Shown: piece by piece, positions 19,597 through 28,236 of the stretch | Layout of the letters: each line of letters starts with the position of its first letter | Numbering within the stretch: position 1 is the first letter of the stretch | Origin: Bacteroidales bacterium | Lineage (GTDB): Bacteria; Bacteroidota; Bacteroidia; Bacteroidales; UBA932 | Assembly (NCBI GenBank): GCA_022653675.1 | Contig: JALCST010000004.1 | Location: 1-64,000, forward strand | Direction of reading: 5' to 3' | Length of the DNA stretch: 64,000 nt | Notes under the pieces: model-generated | What the model was told of the DNA's origin: nothing | The model's input: only the letters and a program-made list of their open reading frames with translations | The model's database searches: none | Translations under genes and position numbers: made by a program

Positions 19597-19624
19597 CGTT
19601 TCCCATGATGGACTGACTTGTGTA

Positions 19625-20575
19625 TTACCAGGCGAGTGCGCTGCCTCCCAGAATGGCTGCGTCCGATTCCCTTAGGGAAGAATGAATGAGAGCGATCTTA
19701 CCCTTCCAGTAATTCAAAAGATTGGCTTCCATCGATTCGCGGATAGGTTTCTCTAGGAACTCCCATGAACGCGCCAGCCCTCCGAACAATACTATGGCTT
19801 CTGGAGCCGAGAATGCTACGAAGTCGGCGAAAGATTGTCCTAGAATGCGTCCGGTAAAGTTGAATATCTCGATGGCCATCTTATCGCCGAGTTTTGCCGC
19901 GTCGTAAACGTCTTTGGAAGTTATTTCCGTGGAAGTGCGCAATATGCTTGGTTCGCTGCTCATGTTAAGCCATTCTCGAGCCGTGCGTGCTACCCCGACA
20001 GCGGAACAGTAAGTCTCGAGACACCCGGTCTTGCCGCATCCGCAAGGACGACCGTTATGGCGTACCACGCATGTGTGCCCGAGTTCCCCGGCGAATCCGT
20101 CGTGACCGTAGACCAATTGCCCGTTTATCACGATCCCGCTTCCGACCCCGGTTCCGAGGGTTATCATTATGAAATCCTTCATTCCCCTTGCGGCACCATA
20201 TGTCATTTCGCCTACTGCGGCCGCATTGGCATCGTTTGTTACCGTTACTGGCACTCCCAGGTTTTCCGATAATGTCTTCCCCAGAGGGATGCTTTTACCC
20301 TTGGCCCATGCTATGTTGGCAGCATCTTCTATGTTGCCCGTATAATAATTTGCGTTGGGGGCGCCAATACCTACTCCCTGGATCTGGTCCATCCCGATGT
20401 CCTTGGCAAGGGCCCTTACGGTATCGCAAACCGCATCCATGAATTTGCCGGCTTCGTCTGGATTGTACAATGAATTGATGACTGTCTGTATTACTATGTC
20501 TCCGCGGCGATTGACAATGCCTATTTTCGTAGTCTGTCCGCCAACATCTACACCAACAACATAAGGTTTTTCCAT
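19625..20575 (-). CDS. ROK family sugar kinase, glucokinase-like
   Basis: A 316-residue ROK protein. The ATP-binding DVGGQTTKIG lies at 10-19, the sugar-binding GVGIGAPNA at about 67-75, TNDANAAAVGE follows, and the zinc-binding CGCGKTGCLE near 198-207 is intact. ROK kinases phosphorylate glucose or related hexoses in the cytoplasm. The gene follows the permease gene by 13 nt on the same strand, so the pair likely imports and phosphorylates one sugar. Glucose is the usual assignment; N-acetylglucosamine or mannose cannot be excluded. Confidence 0.87.
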   Translation of the reverse strand: MEKPYVVGVDVGGQTTKIGIVNRRGDIVIQTVINSLYNPDEAGKFMDAVCDTVRALAKDIGMDQIQGVGIGAPNANYYTGNIEDAANIAWAKGKSIPLGKTLSENLGVPVTVTNDANAAAVGEMTYGAARGMKDFIMITLGTGVGSGIVINGQLVYGHDGFAGELGHTCVVRHNGRPCGCGKTGCLETYCSAVGVARTAREWLNMSSEPSILRTSTEITSKDVYDAAKLGDKMAIEIFNFTGRILGQSFADFVAFSAPEAIVLFGGLARSWEFLEKPIRESMEANLLNYWKGKIALIHSSLRESDAAILGGSALAW

Positions 20576-20588
20576 GATTACTTAATAT

Positions 20589-21929
20589 TTATTCGGTTTT
20601 GATATCTGGGTTTACATTTTTTGAGAAGACCAGCGCATATAGCAGGATGCAGACGAACCCAGCAACAATTAGCCAGTACGAGGACATGTAACCTGCTTTG
20701 TCGGCGATTAAGCCTTGAATTGCCGGAAGAATGCCCCCGCCGCAGACCATTACCATGAAAATTCCGCTGGCTGCTTCGGTATATTTTCCCAATCCTTCGA
20801 CCGCAAGGTTGAATATGCTGCCCCACATGACCGAAGTGCAAAGTCCGCAAAGCACGAGAAGCAGGAAACTTACAGGTACTGTTGCCATGGAAAAACTCAT
20901 GTTGCTGAACGCAGGCATCTTGACTACCGCGTCCTTTGGCCAGAAAATGGCCGCGATTACAAGTAAGATCGCGATTGACGAAACCGTACTGAGCATTGTC
21001 TTGCTTGAAACCTTTTTCCCGGTAGCGGTGCCAATGAGACGTCCCACTAGCATTAGTAACCAGTATACTCCTACTATCGAGCCTGCTACGGCCGATACCA
21101 GAACTCCTGGCTGGTTGCTGAGTATGATGCTCTGGATTGCACTGTCATTGTTCATGTAAAGGTTCATTATGTTGGGAATGCCCACTTCCATGCCTACGTA
21201 AATGAATATAGTAATGATGCCGAATACGAAATGGCGGAATGACCATGCCGAGTGAGGATCCTTTTCCTTTGATACTGCTGCTTCGCGGTTCTCCTTGAGA
21301 TGGGGCTCCGGAATCTTGACCAATGCGAGAACTATGAATGCGAGGGCGAATATTCCCATTGCAAGGAAAAGGGCAGCATTGGAATCTTTGATGCTCTTTG
21401 AGTTCGCACCCATAAGATACCCTCCGAGAACAGGAACGATGGTAGCTGCCAATGAATTGAAAACGCCGCCTCCTTGTATTAGTTGGTTCCCGCGATTTCC
21501 GCCTCCTCCCAATGTGTTCAGCATAGGGTTGACGACAGTGTTGAGCATACACATTGAGAAACCGGAAATAAATGCTCCGAGGAGATAAATGATGAATATT
21601 CCGGTGGAGAATTCCCCGATACCGGAAAGGAATGTAACGATGACGCCGAAAAGTCCGATGGCAATCGCCCAAAGAGCGGTTTTCTTATAACCGATCTTTT
21701 TCAACATAATACCCGCAGGAATACCCATGCAAGCATATGCCAGGAAATTCATGAGGTTACCCAACTGGGACAGGAAATTTGCATTTGCATTTGCATAATG
21801 CTTGTTGACCAAATCCTTGACGATAACGCCAAGAGGATTTTGTAGCCCGGTGACGAACGCGATCATGAAAAACAGCGCGAACATCATTATGATGGGCAGA
21901 GTGTAGTTTTGTTTCTTTGTGGTACTCAT
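20589..21929 (-). CDS. Sugar MFS permease (FHS family, glucose/galactose type)
   Basis: A 446-residue inner-membrane transporter with about 12 hydrophobic segments. The start FALFFMIAFVTGLQNPLGVIVKD and the NTVVNPMLNTLGGGGNRGNQLIQGGGVFNSLAATIVPVLGG region are those of the fucose-galactose-glucose:H+ symporter family (FucP/GluP). It is the first gene of a two-gene operon with the ROK kinase and should bring free hexose from periplasm to cytoplasm. A -7-like TACATTTG lies about 45 nt upstream. Confidence 0.88.
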   Translation of the reverse strand: MSTTKKQNYTLPIIMMFALFFMIAFVTGLQNPLGVIVKDLVNKHYANANANFLSQLGNLMNFLAYACMGIPAGIMLKKIGYKKTALWAIAIGLFGVIVTFLSGIGEFSTGIFIIYLLGAFISGFSMCMLNTVVNPMLNTLGGGGNRGNQLIQGGGVFNSLAATIVPVLGGYLMGANSKSIKDSNAALFLAMGIFALAFIVLALVKIPEPHLKENREAAVSKEKDPHSAWSFRHFVFGIITIFIYVGMEVGIPNIMNLYMNNDSAIQSIILSNQPGVLVSAVAGSIVGVYWLLMLVGRLIGTATGKKVSSKTMLSTVSSIAILLVIAAIFWPKDAVVKMPAFSNMSFSMATVPVSFLLLVLCGLCTSVMWGSIFNLAVEGLGKYTEAASGIFMVMVCGGGILPAIQGLIADKAGYMSSYWLIVAGFVCILLYALVFSKNVNPDIKTE

Positions 21930-21973
21930 ATGAAGATTTAGTTAGATTTTGTTCATATTTTCAAAAAATCTAT

Positions 21974-21981
21974 CAAATGTA
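21974..21981 (-). promoter_or_regulatory. Putative -7 element for the permease-kinase operon
   Basis: On the minus strand this reads TACATTTG, matching TAnnTTTG, 45 nt before the permease ATG. A TTG at the usual -33 distance is not present. Confidence 0.35.
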
Positions 21982-22153
21982 GCAATAAAAATCCTGTAAA
22001 ATACTTTTTTTGTGACCCCTGTTGCCGTTAATTTGATGTTACCGGAACGGATGTTAAAAATATGGACGGACGTGTCAAGAAATAAAACAGTCGCGATCTG
22101 TTTGATTTTAATGTAATCTTCATATAATTAATTCATTGGAATATATAGCATAC

Positions 22154-22267
22154 ATGCTTCTTAGGGAAACCGTCGTAATCTCGATGCTGGCGGTTCTCCT
22201 CTCGGTCTTCGGAAAGACGGAAGCGACGGCAAAGATAAATCCCGTAAACTCTTTGAAGGGGGAATGA
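22154..22267 (+). CDS. Small hydrophobic open frame, 37 residues (doubtful)
   Basis: The 352-nt gap between the permease start (21929) and the DUF1015 stop (22282) contains this single plausible frame. It begins MLLRETVVISMLAVLLSVFG and ends NSLKGE, resembling a short signal peptide or membrane peptide followed by a stub of about ten residues. Only a weak GGAA lies upstream and no convincing promoter was seen. It could be a real small membrane protein, the remnant of a longer gene, or chance. Nothing else was recognised in the gap apart from the permease promoter. Confidence 0.25.
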   Translation: MLLRETVVISMLAVLLSVFGKTEATAKINPVNSLKGE

Positions 22268-22281
22268 TGTGCCGCCGGATG

Positions 22282-23517
22282 TTAGAAAGTATGGATGAAC
22301 AATCCGCTGCGCAGCTTAGGCTCGAACCATGTCGTCTTTGGAGGCATTATCTTACCGCTGTCTGCTATGTTTATCAATTGCTTCATGGAAACGGGATACA
22401 GTGCGAAAGCTACTTTCATTTCCCCGTCGTCCACGCGTCTTTTCAACTCTTCCAGGCCGCGTATGCCGCCGACAAAATCGATCCTTTTGTCAGTGCGGAG
22501 ATCCTTGATTCCCAGAAGCTTGTTTAGAATAGAATTGGAAAGGACCGTAACGTCGAGTACCCCTATAGGGTCTGAGTTGTCGTATGTGCCAGCTTTAGCC
22601 GTCAGTGAATACCAATTGCCGTCGAGGTACATCGACAGGTTGTGCAGTCCGGAAGGATGCCACGTCGCCGTCCCCTTCTTTTCCACAACGAAATCCTTGC
22701 CGACGGCATTCAGGAATTCTTCCGTACCCATTCCGTTCAAATCCCTGACTACGCGATTGTAATCCATTATGTGAAGCTGGTTTTCGGGGAAGGCAACAGC
22801 CATGAAGTAATTGTACTCTTCATTGCCCGTATGGTGCGGATTGGCTTCCTTCCTTTCCTGTGCCACTCCTGCCGCCGCCGCTGTACGGTGGTGCCCGTCC
22901 GCTACGTAGAATGCGGGAACTTTGGCAAACAGGCCGGTTATTTCGGCGATTGTCCTGTCATCGTCTATTACCCATAGCTTGTGTCCGAATCCGTCTTCCG
23001 ATGTGAAGTCATACTCGGGCTGCTTTTTGATTTTCTCCTTGACTATTTCGTCGAGTTCCCTGTTTTCCTCGTAGGCGAAGAATACCGGTTCGACGTTAGC
23101 TTTCTGCATGCGCACATGCTTGCGTCGGTCCTCCTCCTTGTCCCGACGGGTAAGCTCGTGTTTCTTTATTTTACCGGAAAGGTAATCTTCTACGTTGGCG
23201 CATAGGACTATGCCATATTGCGTGTGGCTCCCCATGGTCTGGGCATAGATGTAATACATCTCCTTGGGATCCCTTACCAGCCATCCGTTTTCTTGCCACT
23301 CCTTGAAATTGAGGACGGCTTTTTCATAGGCGCGGGGGTCTTTTTCGTCGATTATCGGGTCGAAGTCTATTTCCGGCTTAATGATGTGGAGCAGGGATTT
23401 CTCGCCTGCTTCCTTTTTGGCTTCAAAGGAATTCAATACATCGTATGGATGGGATGCCACTTCACGCACGATCTTTTTCGGAGGCCTCAAGGCCGCGAAA
23501 GGCTTTACTTTTACCAT
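22282..23517 (-). CDS. DUF1015 family protein
   Basis: A 411-residue DUF1015 protein, recognised by the start VKPFAALRPPKKIVREVASHPYDVLN and by FYVADGHHRTAAA near 209-221. No secretion signal is seen. It is the third gene after serC and serA, with a 19-nt gap, an arrangement known in several Bacteroidota. Its biochemical role is unknown; the ADGHHR motif may form an active or binding site. It is often annotated as HTH-like or ParB-like, which the sequence here does not clearly support. Confidence 0.85.
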   Translation of the reverse strand: MVKVKPFAALRPPKKIVREVASHPYDVLNSFEAKKEAGEKSLLHIIKPEIDFDPIIDEKDPRAYEKAVLNFKEWQENGWLVRDPKEMYYIYAQTMGSHTQYGIVLCANVEDYLSGKIKKHELTRRDKEEDRRKHVRMQKANVEPVFFAYEENRELDEIVKEKIKKQPEYDFTSEDGFGHKLWVIDDDRTIAEITGLFAKVPAFYVADGHHRTAAAAGVAQERKEANPHHTGNEEYNYFMAVAFPENQLHIMDYNRVVRDLNGMGTEEFLNAVGKDFVVEKKGTATWHPSGLHNLSMYLDGNWYSLTAKAGTYDNSDPIGVLDVTVLSNSILNKLLGIKDLRTDKRIDFVGGIRGLEELKRRVDDGEMKVAFALYPVSMKQLINIADSGKIMPPKTTWFEPKLRSGLFIHTF

Positions 23518-23536
23518 TGTGAAATCGAATTATATG

Positions 23537-24460
23537 TTACCTGTTCACCTGGAAGCGGGTTTCCCCATGTTTGAGAAATCCGACTATCTGCCTTGCTGCC
23601 GCCGTACCTGCATTTTCGTTGGCTTCTGCGGTCTCCGCCCCCATCTTCTTAGGGGTCGCGAAGACGCGCAGCCCGAATTTTTCCCTCAGGGTGGCATAAT
23701 TGGCCGGAGCTACGTCGGCTACGTATTTGAGGTCTTCCCTCTCCGCAAGTACCTTTTCGAGTTCTTCCTCGTTTATGATCTCCTTACGTGCGGTATTTAC
23801 GAGTGTCGCCCCCTTAGGCATCTTTGATATGAGCGCATATCCGATGGAACCTTTGGTTTCCGGGGTCGCCGGTATATGAAGGGAGACGAAATCGGAAGTA
23901 GAATATAGTTCGTCCATCGAACTTACCGCCTTGGTGCCGTCGGATTCGATCTGTTCCGTAGTGAGATAAGGATCGAAAGCCTGTACCTTCATCCCGAAGC
24001 CCCTTGCTATTCCTGCGACGAGCCTTCCCACATGACCGTAAGCCTGGAGACCGAGAGTCCTTCCCTTAAGTTCCCTTCCGGTTCCCGGATTGAACTGGTT
24101 GCGTGACATGAAGACCATCAATGCGAGGGCGAGTTCAGCTACCGCGTTCGAATTCTGGCCCGGGGTATTCATGGCGATTACTCCATGTGCGGTGCATGCC
24201 GCAAGGTCGAGATTGTCGTATCCGGCGCCTGCCCTGACGACTATCTTGAGTTCCCGAGCTGCTTCAAGCACTTTTGCGGTAACTTTATCCGAACGCACTA
24301 TCAATGCTACGGCGTCCGTAACCGCGTCGCACAACTCTTCTTCGCTTCCGTATTTTTCGAGGGTTTCCAGTCCGTAGCCTTCGGGAGCCAATATCGACCG
24401 TATCTCTTCCACTGCCTGTTTTGAGAAAGGCTTCTGTGTTGCTATAAGTACCTTTTCCAT
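23537..24460 (-). CDS. serA: D-3-phosphoglycerate dehydrogenase
   Basis: A 307-residue D-2-hydroxyacid dehydrogenase. It oxidises 3-phosphoglycerate to 3-phosphohydroxypyruvate, the first step of serine synthesis. Seen: substrate-domain VVRAGAGYDNLDL, a dinucleotide-binding stretch GLQAYGHVGRLVAGIA in which the usual first glycines are changed (LGLQAYGHVG), and NTARKEIINEEEL. It is the short form without an ACT domain, so no serine feedback through that domain is expected. It lies 10 nt after serC. The context with serC is the main reason for the specific name; the catalytic histidine usually found near the end of the family is not obvious (GLRVFATPKKMGAETAEA). Confidence 0.85.
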   Translation of the reverse strand: MEKVLIATQKPFSKQAVEEIRSILAPEGYGLETLEKYGSEEELCDAVTDAVALIVRSDKVTAKVLEAARELKIVVRAGAGYDNLDLAACTAHGVIAMNTPGQNSNAVAELALALMVFMSRNQFNPGTGRELKGRTLGLQAYGHVGRLVAGIARGFGMKVQAFDPYLTTEQIESDGTKAVSSMDELYSTSDFVSLHIPATPETKGSIGYALISKMPKGATLVNTARKEIINEEELEKVLAEREDLKYVADVAPANYATLREKFGLRVFATPKKMGAETAEANENAGTAAARQIVGFLKHGETRFQVNR

Positions 24461-24470
24461 ATCCTCTCCT

Positions 24471-25544
24471 TTATTTGTGCATTTTTTCGAAATCCTGCAT
24501 GCATCTTACCAGTGCTTCCACTGCTTCGACTGGGCAGGCGTTATAAAGCGATGCGCGGAATCCTCCGACAGAACGATGTCCCTTGATTCCTACCATGCCG
24601 CGTCCCTTTGCGAAGTTAAGGAATTCTTCCTCGAATTCTTCCTTGCCTGGAGCCATTACGAAGCAATGGTTCATTATTGAACGGTCCTCCTTGTTAGCGG
24701 TTCCGACGAACATCGTGTTGCGGTCGATTTCGTCGTACAGCATTTTACTTTCCATGACGTCGGTCTTGTGTATGGCATCGATTCCGCCTATACTTTCCAG
24801 CCACTTCAAAGTCTCGTTCATTACGTAAATGGAGAATACCGGAGGAGTGTTGAACATCGAACCTCCGGCAATATGTGTGCGGTAATCCAGCATAGTAGGG
24901 ATATAGCGGCTTACATGTCCGAGTACGTCGGGACGTACGATAACGAACGCGACTCCTGCAGGGCCTACGTTTTTCTGGGCACCGCCGTATATTATGGCAT
25001 ACTTTGAAACATCTACGGGGCGGCTCATGATGTCAGACGACATGTCGGCTACCAGGTTGACAGGACAGTCCATGTCGTATTTGATCTCCGTTCCGTATAT
25101 CGTGTTGTTCGTGGTGATGTGGAAGTAGTCCAGATCCTTCGGAATGGTATATCCTTTAGGGATGTAGGTATATGTCTTGTCGGCCGACGAAGCTATCGCC
25201 GCGGCGTTTCCCAAGCCTTTAGCCTCTTTCAAGGCCTTCTTTGCCCACACTCCGGTTTCGAGATATCCGGCCTTTTTCTCCAAAAGATTCATGGCGACGT
25301 AAAGGAACTGCATCGATGCTCCTCCCCCAAGGAAAAGGATCTCGTATTCGTCTGGGATATGGAGAAGGTTTTTCCAGAGTTCGCGTGTTTCGTCCATTAC
25401 GGCCGCCCATTCCTTACTGCGATGCGATACTTCTATTACGGACATGCCGGTTCCACGGAAGTCCTTTAGTCCCTCAATTGCTGCTTCTATGGCAGATTTT
25501 GGCAGAACACATGGCCCTGCGTTGAAATTATAGACTGTTTTCAT
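24471..25544 (-). CDS. serC: Phosphoserine aminotransferase
   Basis: A 357-residue class-V-fold PLP enzyme that converts 3-phosphohydroxypyruvate and glutamate to phosphoserine and 2-oxoglutarate. Family marks are [14 protein letters not shown] at 7-20, GGGASMQF at 73-80, LVADMSSDI at 164-172 and the PLP lysine K191 in [12 protein letters not shown]. It also serves pyridoxine synthesis in many bacteria. It heads the serC-serA-DUF1015 operon, with a well-placed promoter upstream. Confidence 0.96.
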   Translation of the reverse strand: MKTVYNFNAGPCVLPKSAIEAAIEGLKDFRGTGMSVIEVSHRSKEWAAVMDETRELWKNLLHIPDEYEILFLGGGASMQFLYVAMNLLEKKAGYLETGVWAKKALKEAKGLGNAAAIASSADKTYTYIPKGYTIPKDLDYFHITTNNTIYGTEIKYDMDCPVNLVADMSSDIMSRPVDVSKYAIIYGGAQKNVGPAGVAFVIVRPDVLGHVSRYIPTMLDYRTHIAGGSMFNTPPVFSIYVMNETLKWLESIGGIDAIHKTDVMESKMLYDEIDRNTMFVGTANKEDRSIMNHCFVMAPGKEEFEEEFLNFAKGRGMVGIKGHRSVGGFRASLYNACPVEAVEALVRCMQDFEKMHK

Positions 25545-25578
25545 ATGGTATTGAACTATGTTTATTTCAAATATGCAG

Positions 25579-25609
25579 CAAATATACTATTTTTTATAAC
25601 AGATTTCAA
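25579..25609 (-). promoter_or_regulatory. Promoter of the serC operon
   Basis: On the minus strand TTG (25609-25607) is separated by exactly 20 nt from TATATTTG (25586-25579), matching the Bacteroidota sigma-ABfr consensus TTG-N20-TAnnTTTG. Transcription would begin about 30 nt before the serC ATG. Confidence 0.75.
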
Positions 25610-25678
25610 TCAAATTAATATTAATTGCTTATGATTTTTAAGCGATAAGGTCGTAACAGGTGTCTTGAAATTCCGCTC

Positions 25679-26158
25679 TCAGCGGCTATTCCTTATGATG
25701 GTCAGATCGTTCACATCGGTCGTCTTCTCGCAGTAATGGCAGAGCAGTTGCACCTTGCCGTCCTTAACCACGGTTTTGAAAATTGTCTTTATGGGTTCGT
25801 GATTGGTGACGCATACCGGGTTGCCACACTTTACAGTGCCCACGACCGTATCGGGGATAGAAAGCTTCTTTTTCTCCACTACTTCGAAGTCCTTTATTAT
25901 GTTAACGGTGGCATTGGGAGCCACAAGGGCTATGTAGTTGAGTTCTTCGTCGGCGAAGTAACGGTCGGCTATCTTTATTATTCCCTTTCGTCCGTACATT
26001 TTGCTTTCTAGGTTGAATCCGATAGTTATCTGGTTGTTGCATTCGCTTAGGTGGAGAATGTCAATGACCTTGAAAAGTTGGCCCGAAGGTATGTGGTCGA
26101 GAACTGTGCCGTTCTTTATTGCGCTGACCTTAAGTTGTTTTTCGTTTTCCATTTTCAA
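25679..26158 (-). CDS. pyrI: Aspartate carbamoyltransferase regulatory subunit
   Basis: A 159-residue PyrI. The N-terminal nucleotide-binding domain contains KNGTVLDHIPSGQ at 15-27; the C-terminal zinc domain keeps four cysteines (CGNPVC about 111-116 and CHYC about 139-142). It binds CTP/ATP and tunes PyrB allosterically. It follows pyrB by 10 nt. Length and motifs are usual for the family. Confidence 0.96.
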   Translation of the reverse strand: MKMENEKQLKVSAIKNGTVLDHIPSGQLFKVIDILHLSECNNQITIGFNLESKMYGRKGIIKIADRYFADEELNYIALVAPNATVNIIKDFEVVEKKKLSIPDTVVGTVKCGNPVCVTNHEPIKTIFKTVVKDGKVQLLCHYCEKTTDVNDLTIIRNSR

Positions 26159-26168
26159 TGTGTTGAGA

Positions 26169-27074
26169 TTATTTGTATCCGAGCAGGTAGGCTATTATCG
26201 CCATCCTTACGTACATGCCGTTTTCAGCCTGCTTGAAGTAATATGCATATGGTGTGTCGTCCACGTCCTGAGCTATCTCGTTCACTCTAGGAAGAGGGTG
26301 CAGGATCTTCATGTTGCTCTTGACGCTTCTCAACATCGAAGCATCGAGTCTGTAGACGTTCTTGACCTTTTCGTATTCCATTGGATCGGTAAACCTTTCC
26401 TGCTGGACCCTGGTCATGTACAGGATGTCGGCTTCGTTGAGGTGTCCAACCAGGCTGTCCGTTTCCGTGAAAGGTATTTCGTGTTGCCGTAGGAACTCCT
26501 TGTATTGCTCCGGCATTGTGAGTTCGTTCGGGGAGGTGAAGATGAACCTTGGATGGAAGTAATACATTGCCTGGATCAGGGAGTGTACCGTACGCCCGTA
26601 TTTAAGGTCTCCCACCATATTTATGCACAGGTTTTCCAAAGTACCCTGAGTCTCTCTCATCGTATACATGTCTAGCAGAGTCTGGGTCGGGTGCTGGTTG
26701 GCGCCGTCTCCGGCATTTATGACCGGCAGGGAAGAAATCTCAGATGCATAGCGTGAAGATCCTTCCAGAGGGTGTCTCATTATTATAAGGTCGGCGTAAT
26801 TTGAGACCATCTTGATGGTATCCTTTAGGCTTTCGCCCTTGGTGATGCTTGTGTTCCGGGTATCGGCGAACCCTATTACCTTGGCTCCAAGACGGTTTGC
26901 GGCCGTTTCGAAACTAAGCCTCGTTCGCGTCGAAGGCTCGAAGAAAAGCGATGCTACCACTTTCCCGGACAGGAATGACTGCATCTTGTTCTTTTCGAAG
27001 TACGCTGCTACATCAAGGATGTGCAGCATCTCGTCCTTTGAAAAATCTGTGATTGAAATCAGGCTTTTTGACAT
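26169..27074 (-). CDS. pyrB: Aspartate carbamoyltransferase catalytic subunit
   Basis: A 301-residue PyrB that joins carbamoyl phosphate and aspartate to carbamoyl aspartate in pyrimidine synthesis. The carbamoyl-phosphate-binding motif FFEPSTRTR is at 44-52 and [11 protein letters not shown] is further on. Its start overlaps the end of the YigZ-like gene by 16 nt, so the two are probably translated from one message with pyrI. Confidence 0.97.
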   Translation of the reverse strand: MSKSLISITDFSKDEMLHILDVAAYFEKNKMQSFLSGKVVASLFFEPSTRTRLSFETAANRLGAKVIGFADTRNTSITKGESLKDTIKMVSNYADLIIMRHPLEGSSRYASEISSLPVINAGDGANQHPTQTLLDMYTMRETQGTLENLCINMVGDLKYGRTVHSLIQAMYYFHPRFIFTSPNELTMPEQYKEFLRQHEIPFTETDSLVGHLNEADILYMTRVQQERFTDPMEYEKVKNVYRLDASMLRSVKSNMKILHPLPRVNEIAQDVDDTPYAYYFKQAENGMYVRMAIIAYLLGYK

Positions 27075-27673
27075 ATTTCTGCAAATTGAAATCGTTTTTT
27101 GAATTCATCATCTACCCCGAGCCTGACTTTCAGGTCGAGGCTGCACTTAAGGTCCGTTTCTCTGCCAAGTATCGTCAGCCCCATATCTTTAACGGCCTTC
27201 ATGGCATCGTTAAGCTTGGAATAGTCGAAGCTTACCGTATAGTCGCGGCTCTCCGTTTTTTCCACTATGGCTGCAGAAGAAAGGGCGTCGGCAGCAGCAC
27301 TGCGGTAAGCTTTGATCAAACCTGGGACTCCAAGCTTGACACCTCCGAAATATCTGACGACTACTACAAGCACATCCGAAAGTCCCATGGATTTGAGCTC
27401 GTCCAAGATTGGTTTCCCCGCTGAATAGGATGGTTCACCGTCATCATTGGCTCTGAAACACCTGCCCAGTCTGCCGATCCTGTATGCATAACAATGGTGT
27501 GTGGCGTCGTAGAAGCGTTTTTTTAATCCGGCTACGCAGGCCTTGACCTCATCCGTGTTTTCAACCGGGAATGCGAAGGAAATGAATTTGCTGCCCCGGT
27601 CCTTGTAAAGACCTTCAGAAGAAGCTGAGATGCTCCGATAAGAATCGCCGGCAGGTTTGTCCTCGTGTTTCAT
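27059..27673 (-). CDS. YigZ/IMPACT family protein
   Basis: A 204-residue YigZ-like protein (UPF0029). Seen: [19 protein letters not shown], the [12 protein letters not shown] motif, [17 protein letters not shown] and [21 protein letters not shown]. The role is not known; the IMPACT fold is linked to translation-related control in other organisms. The ATG at 27673 (MKHEDKP) is chosen over a longer frame to 27760, because the longer one would run through the promoter and start of the divergent gene at 27736. It overlaps pyrB and likely leads the pyrBI operon. Confidence 0.88.
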   Translation of the reverse strand: MKHEDKPAGDSYRSISASSEGLYKDRGSKFISFAFPVENTDEVKACVAGLKKRFYDATHHCYAYRIGRLGRCFRANDDGEPSYSAGKPILDELKSMGLSDVLVVVVRYFGGVKLGVPGLIKAYRSAAADALSSAAIVEKTESRDYTVSFDYSKLNDAMKAVKDMGLTILGRETDLKCSLDLKVRLGVDDEFKKRFQFAEICQKA

Positions 27674-27679
27674 TTCGGA

Positions 27680-27710
27680 TTGTAAAAGTACGCAGTATTT
27701 TGTAAATTTG
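27680..27710 (+). promoter_or_regulatory. Promoter of the pRiA4b-like gene and miaA
   Basis: TTG at 27680-27682, then 20 nt, then TAAATTTG at 27703-27710: an exact fit to the Bacteroidota promoter consensus. The ATG lies 25 nt downstream of the -7 element, so the leader is short. Confidence 0.8.
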
Positions 27711-27735
27711 CAATGCAAATAGAGGCGATGCCAAG

Positions 27736-28236
27736 ATGATTTTGATATATAAGGCCACAATTCCGGGCAGCAAGGTTTTCCTGCGCGAATACGAAGTCAA
27801 GTCCGAAACCACTCTGTTCGGGCTACACAATTTCATTCAAAACAGTTTGGGATTCGCTCCCGATCAGATGATCATGTTTCTCGCTTACGATGCGAAGGGG
27901 GATCTCAAGCACAGGTACGGGCTCTTCGACTTGGGCGGAGGTTCCGTAGACAAGGTTTCGCTGAACAAAACCTTGGAGAGAAAAGAAGTACAGCTGAGGT
28001 ATGTCTACAGCATGAAGGGAGGGAATTATATCCTTCTCGACTATGTCGGGGAGGGGGAGTACTCTCCGAAAAATTCCTATCCCCGCCAGACAGCCGAAAA
28101 AGGCATCAATCCCGATCAATTCTCCAAGACTTACAACGATCCCGACGAACTTACACCGGACCATGGCGACATTTCGATTGAGGTTGACAATGAACAGCTC
28201 ATGGAAGAATCGGGTCCGGAAGCTGGGGATGAATAG
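27736..28236 (+). CDS. Plasmid pRiA4b ORF-3-like protein
   Basis: A 166-residue protein with the pRiA4b ORF-3 / IS1096 TnpR-passenger-like fold, seen in IYKATIPGSKVFLREYEVKSETTLFGLHNFI and the later LRYVYSMKGGNYILLDYVGEG. The C-terminus is acidic (DELTPDHGDISIEVDNEQ). Despite the family name there is no transposon here; in Bacteroidota this small protein commonly sits before miaA, as it does here. Its function is unknown. The stop overlaps the miaA start, suggesting translational coupling. Confidence 0.75.
   Translation: MILIYKATIPGSKVFLREYEVKSETTLFGLHNFIQNSLGFAPDQMIMFLAYDAKGDLKHRYGLFDLGGGSVDKVSLNKTLERKEVQLRYVYSMKGGNYILLDYVGEGEYSPKNSYPRQTAEKGINPDQFSKTYNDPDELTPDHGDISIEVDNEQLMEESGPEAGDE

Noticed and set aside
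28043-28228. Upstream extension of miaA
   Set aside because: The extra 62 residues overlap the preceding gene in another frame and look low-complexity; MiaA homology begins at the ATG at 28229.
27736-28236. Transposon passenger gene (by family name IS1096 TnpR)
   Set aside because: No transposase, inverted repeats or target duplications are seen nearby. The family name is historical and the gene neighbours miaA as in other Bacteroidota.
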